Below are positions 7,191 through 11,726 of a stretch of 11,726 nucleotides of DNA, in pieces. A program made the translations under genes and the position numbers. The stretch comes from Clostridia bacterium (GTDB lineage Bacteria; Bacillota; Sulfobacillia; SLMV01). The notes under the pieces were generated by a model. It was not told where the DNA came from. It saw only the letters and a program-made list of their open reading frames with translations, and ran no database searches. The stretch lies in assembly GCA_003554565.1 (NCBI GenBank), contig PWGR01000120.1, forward strand, positions 1 through 11,726, in the 5' to 3' direction. Within the stretch, counting starts at the first letter, position 1. Each line of letters starts with the position of its first letter.

Positions 7191-8314
7191 GCAGACGATC
7201 AACTCCGACCGCAAAGGCCGCCTCCGGACGTGTCCCGGATATGCTGCTTCTGGCGATCGTCCTGGTGCTGGTGGGACTGGGCATCCTCATGGTATTCAGC
7301 TCCAGCAGCTATGCGGCCCAGGTGCGGATGGGCGATAGCCTGTTCTACCTGAAGCGGCAGGCCATGTGGGCGGCGGCCGGTCTTTTGGGGCTGCTGGTGC
7401 TGCAGCGGGTCAACTACGGGCTTTACCGCCGGTATGCGCGGGGCTGCATCTTCCTTGCCCTGGGTTTGCTCGCCCTGACCCTCATCCCGGGCATAGGGGT
7501 GGCGGCCCGTGGATCGCAGAGGGCGATCATGCTGGGGCCGATTTTTGTCAGTCCGGCCGAGCTGGTCAAGCTGTGCCTGGTGATTTATCTTTCGCACACT
7601 TTCTGCCGGGTCCCGGAGAAAATCCAGCGTTTCTGGACGGGAGTGGTCCCGCCGCTGATCGTTGTGGGGCTCGTCGTGGGGATGGTGCTGCTGCAGCCTG
7701 ATCTGGGTACGGCAGCGACTATTGCGGGTACGGCGCTGATCCTTCTTTACATTGCGGGCGCCCGAGTATTTCACCTCTTTGCCCTGGTCTTTGCCGGAGT
7801 GCCGGCCGCGCTCCACCTGATTTTTTCGGAGGACTACAGGCGCGTGCGTTTTCTTGCCTTCCTGGACCCGTGGATCGACCCCCTCGGTTCCGGATTTCAC
7901 ATCATACAGAGCCTGTACGCGCTGGGTTCGGGGCGAGTATTCGGCATGGGGTTGGGCTCGAGTCATCAGAAGTTTCTATACCTGCCGGAGCAGCACACCG
8001 ATTTTATCTTCTCCATACTGGGAGAGGAGCTGGGGCTGGTGGGGTGTGCATTTGTGCTGCTGTTGTTTGCCGGGCTGGCGTGGCGTGGGTTCCGCATCTC
8101 CGCCTGTGCCCCGGACTCATTCGCCAGCCTGCTCGCATCTGGTATAACCGTCATGATACTGTTTCAGGTGGTAATCAACATCGGAGTGGTAACGTCCGTG
8201 TTGCCCGTGACGGGGATACCGCTTCCCTTCATCAGCTACGGCGGCTCCTCGCTCATGGTGGCAATGGGCAGTATCGGGATACTGATGAACATCTCCCGTT
8301 ACTGCCGGATGTGA
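7187..8314 (+). CDS. ftsW: SEDS-family peptidoglycan glycosyltransferase FtsW/SpoVE
   Basis: This is a polytopic membrane protein of the SEDS family, which polymerises lipid II into glycan strands together with a class B PBP. The likely partner is the PASTA-type PBP encoded upstream. The 375 residues have about ten hydrophobic segments. Family motifs include VSPAELVK (121-128), QPDLGTA (170-176) and LPEQHTDFIFSILGEELG (266-283). The last contains the invariant Asp272 implicated in catalysis in SEDS proteins. PVTGIPLPFISYGGSS (340-355) completes the set. The N-terminus is a short, basic cytoplasmic tail. The ATG at 7187 overlaps the mraY stop (ATGA), with GAGGGG at 7172-7177 upstream. Position next to murG fits FtsW, or SpoVE in a spore-former. 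The sequence alone does not separate the two, while RodA is less likely because of the context. Confidence 0.94.
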   Translation: MSRRSTPTAKAASGRVPDMLLLAIVLVLVGLGILMVFSSSSYAAQVRMGDSLFYLKRQAMWAAAGLLGLLVLQRVNYGLYRRYARGCIFLALGLLALTLIPGIGVAARGSQRAIMLGPIFVSPAELVKLCLVIYLSHTFCRVPEKIQRFWTGVVPPLIVVGLVVGMVLLQPDLGTAATIAGTALILLYIAGARVFHLFALVFAGVPAALHLIFSEDYRRVRFLAFLDPWIDPLGSGFHIIQSLYALGSGRVFGMGLGSSHQKFLYLPEQHTDFIFSILGEELGLVGCAFVLLLFAGLAWRGFRISACAPDSFASLLASGITVMILFQVVINIGVVTSVLPVTGIPLPFISYGGSSLMVAMGSIGILMNISRYCRM

Positions 8315-8333
8315 GGGGAGGCGTAAGATCGGG

Positions 8334-9449
8334 ATGAGACTGATTGTGACGGGGGGAGGGACCGGTGGACATGTCTATCCGGCCCTGAGCATAGCCCGGG
8401 GCTTTATGCAGAGAAGACCGGGTGCGGAGGTTCTCTACGTGGGGGCGCGGCGTGGGATGGAGAGCCAGGTGGTTCCCGCCGCCAACATCCCGTATCGCGC
8501 CCTGGAGGTCGAGGGAATGATTGGACGGGGACTGCGCGGCAAGCTGGGAGGCCTATTTTTGTTTGCCCGGGCAGCCCGCCGGGCCGGGTCGATCCTGCGG
8601 GAGTTCGAGCCGGATGTGGTGGTGGGCACAGGGGGATATGCATCTGCGCCCACAGTTTTCCGCGCCCAGCTGGCGCGGATACCCACGCTGCTGCAGGAGC
8701 AGAATGTCTATCCGGGCGTTACCAATCGTATGCTCAGTCAACTTGCCGCGGCGGTGGCCGTGCCCTCCGTTGAGGCTGTGGACCGCTTTCCCGAGCGCAT
8801 TGCACATCGGCTGGCAGTCACCGGCAATCCGGTGCGAACGGAGATACTGCGGGCGGACCGCGGACAGGCCCGGGAGGCCTACGAAATTGATGCCGGCGAG
8901 GTGCTGCTACTCGCCGTCGGGGGGAGCGGTGGGGCGGAAACGATGAACCGGGGCATGATGGAGTTCCTGCAGGCTCACCTCCCTGCTCACCCGCACCTTC
9001 ACATCCTGTATGTCACCGGTCCCAGGTACTACCGGTGGGCGAGGGAGATGGCAGACGAAAAGCTCGGAGGAAATGATGCGGAGAGAGTGAGGATACTGGA
9101 CTATCTGGAGGATATGCCGGGAGCTCTGGCCGCCAGCGATCTGTATTTGTGCCGGGCCGGGGCCATGAGCCTGGCAGAGGCCACGGCGGTGGGGCGGCCG
9201 ATGGTGGTGGTACCGTCTCCCAACGTGACGCACGATCATCATCGCCACAATGCCCGGGCACTCGAGCGGGCCGGGGCAGCGGTGGTGATCGAGGACTCCG
9301 AATTTACCGGGGAGACCCTGAACCGGGTACTGTCCGAACTGCTGAACGATGACGGGCTGCTGCGGGAGATGGCGGCGGCCAGCAAGGAACGGGGGCATCC
9401 CGGGGCGTTGGAGGAAATTTTGGCCCTGATCGACGGGCTGCGGAGGTGA
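8334..9449 (+). CDS. murG: UDP-N-acetylglucosamine--N-acetylmuramyl-(pentapeptide) pyrophosphoryl-undecaprenol N-acetylglucosamine transferase MurG
   Basis: MurG is a peripheral enzyme on the inner face of the membrane that adds GlcNAc to lipid I, making lipid II. The 371 residues form the two-domain GT-B fold of family GT28. The N-terminal glycine loop TGGGTGGHVYPAL spans 6-18. VGTGGYASAP (97-106) and LLQEQNVYPGVTN (119-131) follow, then the second glycine-rich loop GGSGGAETMN (196-205). The UDP-GlcNAc site is RAGAMSLAEATAVGRP (274-289), with Glu282 at the ribose-binding position, followed by VPSPNVTHDHHRHNARAL (293-310). The start is secure because MurG proteins begin with MRxxVTGGGTGGH. 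The site GAGGGGAGG (8313-8321) overlaps the ftsW stop but lies 12 nt from the ATG, a rather long spacing. It sits 19 nt after ftsW. Confidence 0.97.
   Translation: MRLIVTGGGTGGHVYPALSIARGFMQRRPGAEVLYVGARRGMESQVVPAANIPYRALEVEGMIGRGLRGKLGGLFLFARAARRAGSILREFEPDVVVGTGGYASAPTVFRAQLARIPTLLQEQNVYPGVTNRMLSQLAAAVAVPSVEAVDRFPERIAHRLAVTGNPVRTEILRADRGQAREAYEIDAGEVLLLAVGGSGGAETMNRGMMEFLQAHLPAHPHLHILYVTGPRYYRWAREMADEKLGGNDAERVRILDYLEDMPGALAASDLYLCRAGAMSLAEATAVGRPMVVVPSPNVTHDHHRHNARALERAGAAVVIEDSEFTGETLNRVLSELLNDDGLLREMAAASKERGHPGALEEILALIDGLRR
9442..9449 (+). promoter_or_regulatory. murB ribosome binding site overlapping the murG stop codon
   Basis: GGAGGTGA is an eight-base match to the complement of the 16S rRNA 3' end. 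Its last three bases are the murG TGA. The murB ATG at 9457 follows 7 nt later. A ribosome ending murG is thus placed directly on the murB site, which suggests translational coupling and supports this start. Confidence 0.65.
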
Positions 9450-9456
9450 GGGGCCA

Positions 9457-10398
9457 ATGACGGGGCAATGGTCACAGTTGGCAGCGGAGATTCGTAAGAT
9501 GACTAGTGATCCGGTGCGGTTTGATGTGCCCATGTGGCGGCACGTTACCTTCCGGATCGGTGGTCCCGCCGCGCTCTTCGCCGAGCCGGCCGATCGAGAG
9601 GATCTGCGGGGTATTCTCCGTCTGGCACAAGAGCGGAAGGTCTCCGTGTATCTCCTCGGTGGCGGCAGTAACCTGCTCGTTGCTGACCACGGTTTGAGGG
9701 GGCTGGTGCTGCACACCGGCCGCCTGAGTTCGGTGACCCGGCTCGGCGACGATCGCGGCCGGAAGCTGGTGGCGGCCGAATCCGGGGTGCCGCTGGCGTC
9801 GCTCATCAAGCGGTGTGCGGCGTGGGGGATGTCTGGTCTGCAGATGCTGGCCGGGATACCCGGCACCGTGGGCGGTGCTGTTGTGATGAATGCGGGAGCG
9901 GGCGACCGCTGCATGGCAGACCTGGTCACCGAGGTGACCTTCTGCGCGGATGGCTCGATCCGCACCATCCCGGCCGAGGAGTGCGGGTTCGACTACCGCA
10001 CCTCCGTCTTTCAGGAGCCTTTTGGCGACGCGGTGATCCTGGGTGCGAAGCTGGCCCTGCAGCCCGGACAACCGGAGGGCCTGCGGCGGGAGATTGGCGA
10101 GCGGTTGCGCTGGAGGAGAAGACGTCAGCCCAGCGGATATCCGTCCGCCGGCAGTGTCTTTCGCAATCCTGAGGGAGACTCTGCGGGCTCCCTGATCGAC
10201 AGGGCCGGGTGGAAGGGCCGGAGGGTTGGCGGGGCCCTGGTGGCTCCCGCGCACGCCAACTTCATCGTCAATGCCGGAGGGGCCACCGCGGACGACGTCG
10301 CGACGCTCATCCGCAGGATCCAAAACTCGGTGCGGGAGGAGTTCGGCGTCAGGCTTGAACTGGAGTTGAAAACGTGGGGGGTGCCCGAACTGCGCTGA
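9457..10398 (+). CDS. murB: UDP-N-acetylenolpyruvoylglucosamine reductase MurB
   Basis: MurB is a cytoplasmic FAD enzyme that uses NADPH to reduce the enolpyruvyl group made by MurA, giving UDP-MurNAc. The 313 residues match the type II (shorter, Gram-positive-like) form. The FAD-binding domain has HVTFRIGGPA (29-38), LLGGGSNLLV (66-75) and GIPGTVGGAVVMNAGAG (133-149). These are followed by YRTSVF (180-185). The substrate domain has PSAGSVFRNP (229-238), with Ser233 as the presumed proton donor, then AGSLIDRAGWKG (243-254) and APAHANFIVN (263-272). Glu303 near the C-terminus (LELELKTWG) fits the second catalytic acid. The gene begins 7 nt after murG. murC, often found just before murB, is not present here. 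Confidence 0.97.
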   Translation: MTGQWSQLAAEIRKMTSDPVRFDVPMWRHVTFRIGGPAALFAEPADREDLRGILRLAQERKVSVYLLGGGSNLLVADHGLRGLVLHTGRLSSVTRLGDDRGRKLVAAESGVPLASLIKRCAAWGMSGLQMLAGIPGTVGGAVVMNAGAGDRCMADLVTEVTFCADGSIRTIPAEECGFDYRTSVFQEPFGDAVILGAKLALQPGQPEGLRREIGERLRWRRRRQPSGYPSAGSVFRNPEGDSAGSLIDRAGWKGRRVGGALVAPAHANFIVNAGGATADDVATLIRRIQNSVREEFGVRLELELKTWGVPELR

Positions 10399-10404
10399 GC
10401 CGGC

Positions 10405-10424
10405 CACCTCGCCACGGGGAGGTG
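10405..10424 (+). promoter_or_regulatory. Possible hairpin covering the murA ribosome binding site
   Basis: In the 31-nt murB-murA gap, CACCTC (10405-10410) is perfectly complementary to GAGGTG (10419-10424), with an 8-nt loop. The 3' arm is part of GGGGAGGTG (10416-10424), the excellent Shine-Dalgarno site 5-7 nt before the murA ATG at 10430. When paired, the stem would hide the ribosome site. The stem is short (6 bp) and might be chance in GC-rich DNA, so any regulatory role is inferred. The ribosome site itself is near certain. Confidence 0.4.
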
Positions 10425-10429
10425 TATCC

Positions 10430-11704
10430 ATGGCTCGGTTGATCGTACGCGGAGGCGAGCCCCTCAGAGGCAAGGTCAGAGTCAATGGCGCCAAAAACGC
10501 CGTTTTGCCGATGATGGCGGCCGCGGTGCTGACTCGATCAGAGTGCCTGATCAGGGACGTGCCCGATATTCGAGATGTGCGGGTGATGATTGAGATACTC
10601 AAGGACCTGGGAGTGAAGGTGCGACTGGAGAGAATAAACGGCCGGCGGTATCTTTCCCTGAAGGCGGAGCATATCCGTACCGATGCAGTAAATGCGCGGC
10701 TGATGAAGAAAATGCGCTCGTCGGTACTTCTGATCGGGCCGCTTCTCGCCCGGCTGGCCTCGGCCAGAATGACGTATCCGGGGGGATGCGCAATCGGTCC
10801 TCGCCCCGTCGACATGCACCTGGCGGGCTTCGAGGCCATGGGAGCTACAGTGGTGGAAAAAGGCGGGCAGGTGACGGCCTACGCAGGGAGAGGAGCCCTG
10901 TCGGGAGCGGAGATCCACCTGGAATATCCCAGCGTGGGGGCGACTGAGAACCTGATGATGGCGGCAGCGGGGGCGCGCGGGGTGACGCGCATCTGGAATC
11001 CCGCGAGGGAACCCGAAGTGGATAATCTGGCCGCCTTCTTGCAGGCGATGGGGGCAAACATTACAGGTACCGGAAGCGATGTGATAAGCGTCGAGGGATC
11101 TGATGTTCTGGGCGGTGCCGACTGCGGAGTTATACCTGACCGTATAGAGGCCGGGACCTACGCTATCGCGGCGGTGATCACCGGGGGTGAGATAACCCTG
11201 GAGAATGTGCGCACGGAGCATCTTCGTGCCTTTTTGGCCAAGATGAATGAGGTCGGCACCGAGGTTCAAGCCGGGCGGGACCAGCTCTGGATCAAGGGAC
11301 CGGAACGGCCGAGGGCGGCGGATATACGCACCCTCCCGTACCCGGGATATCCTACTGATCTTCAGAACCAGTACCTGGCCCTCTCGTGCATTGCCGGGGG
11401 AACCAGCGTCATCACCGAAAGTATCTTTGAAAACCGCTTCAAGGTGGCAGAGGAGCTGGCCAGGATGGGGGCATCCATCCATACTGAAGGTAGACTCGCG
11501 GTGGTCAAGGGTGTGGAGCAGCTGTCCGGTGCCTGCGTGGAGGCGGATGACGATTTGCGCGGCGGGGCATCGTTGGTTCTCGCCGGGCTGCGGGCCGATG
11601 GAGCCACCGTGGTGCGCGGGGCAGAGTACATCGACAGGGGATACATGAACCTGGTGGGACGACTGCGGGGGCTGGGTGCAGATGTGACGAGGAATGATGA
11701 CTGA
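10430..11704 (+). CDS. murA: UDP-N-acetylglucosamine 1-carboxyvinyltransferase MurA
   Basis: MurA transfers enolpyruvate from PEP to UDP-GlcNAc, the first committed step of peptidoglycan synthesis, in the cytoplasm. The 424 residues form the expected EPSP-synthase-like fold. GAKNAVLPMMAA (20-31) supplies Lys22 and Asn23. The active-site loop YPGGCAIGPRPVDMHLAG (116-133) keeps Cys120, so the enzyme should be fosfomycin-sensitive rather than the resistant Asp form. Further signatures are YPSVGATENLMMAAA (166-180), PAREPEVDNL (191-200), YPTDLQNQ (307-314) with Asp309, GTSVITESIFENRF (324-337) and DDLRGGASLVLAGL (374-387). Start 10430 is set by GGGGAGGTG. Many Bacillota carry two MurA paralogues; this one is co-encoded with murB, which acts on its product. 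It may share translation control with the hairpin just upstream. Confidence 0.97.
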   Translation: MARLIVRGGEPLRGKVRVNGAKNAVLPMMAAAVLTRSECLIRDVPDIRDVRVMIEILKDLGVKVRLERINGRRYLSLKAEHIRTDAVNARLMKKMRSSVLLIGPLLARLASARMTYPGGCAIGPRPVDMHLAGFEAMGATVVEKGGQVTAYAGRGALSGAEIHLEYPSVGATENLMMAAAGARGVTRIWNPAREPEVDNLAAFLQAMGANITGTGSDVISVEGSDVLGGADCGVIPDRIEAGTYAIAAVITGGEITLENVRTEHLRAFLAKMNEVGTEVQAGRDQLWIKGPERPRAADIRTLPYPGYPTDLQNQYLALSCIAGGTSVITESIFENRFKVAEELARMGASIHTEGRLAVVKGVEQLSGACVEADDDLRGGASLVLAGLRADGATVVRGAEYIDRGYMNLVGRLRGLGADVTRNDD

Positions 11705-11726
11705 CGGAGAGGATGTCGTGCTTGGC
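11697..11726 (+). CDS. Start of the next gene, possibly ftsQ/divIB (truncated by window edge)
   Basis: A frame opens at ATG 11697, inside the last codons of murA, and stays open to the right edge (MTDGEDVVLG). A second start in the same frame, GTG at 11718, has the better site: GGAGAGG at 11706-11712, 5 nt upstream. The ATG at 11713 is in another frame and abuts that site, so it is less likely. Ten codons do not identify a protein. The guess of ftsQ/divIB comes only from the usual order of dcw clusters. Confidence 0.4.
   Translation, partial: MTDGEDVVLG

Noticed and set aside
9472..10839. 455-codon open frame on the minus strand across murB and the start of murA
   Set aside because: It is a mirror of GC-rich coding sequence. 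It crosses two strongly conserved plus-strand genes, has no ribosome site I can see, and its protein is low-complexity and Arg/Pro/Ser-rich.

Overview
This window is a stretch of a bacterial dcw (division and cell wall) cluster. All genes lie on the plus strand and are packed head to tail. The order is 'rsmH - ftsL-like - PASTA-containing class B PBP (ftsI/spoVD type) - murE - murF - mraY - ftsW/spoVE - murG - murB - murA - start of a further gene, probably ftsQ/divIB. The gaps are tiny (7 to about 74 nt), and several junctions are ATGA stop/start overlaps. No terminator-like hairpin followed by a T-run appears anywhere, so the window reads as the middle of one long operon. Its promoter is expected upstream of position 1.

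The organism is probably a GC-rich member of the Bacillota (Firmicutes), perhaps a deep clostridial or Limnochordia-like lineage. This rests on strong GGAGGTGA-type ribosome binding sites, a division PBP ending in two PASTA domains, a SEDS protein next to murG, a meso-diaminopimelate-type MurE (DNPR motif), and murB and murA downstream of murG. The exact taxon cannot be fixed by eye.

The encoded proteins form one pathway. MurA and MurB make UDP-MurNAc. MurE and MurF add meso-DAP and D-Ala-D-Ala to the peptide stem. MraY and MurG make lipid I and lipid II at the membrane. FtsW polymerises glycan and the PBP cross-links it at the septum, with the FtsL-like protein as a likely divisome regulator. 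RsmH is the 16S rRNA methyltransferase that habitually heads the cluster.

The cytoplasmic steps are all present except MurC and MurD. Neither gene is in the window, and mraY runs straight into ftsW where murD would normally lie.

I found no mobile element, CRISPR array, RNA gene, prophage or novel system. This is an ordinary housekeeping region. Points worth a second look are the missing ligases, an oversized FtsL, a hairpin that could hide the murA ribosome binding site, and a start-site choice for murE. No stretch over 300 bases is without a gene.
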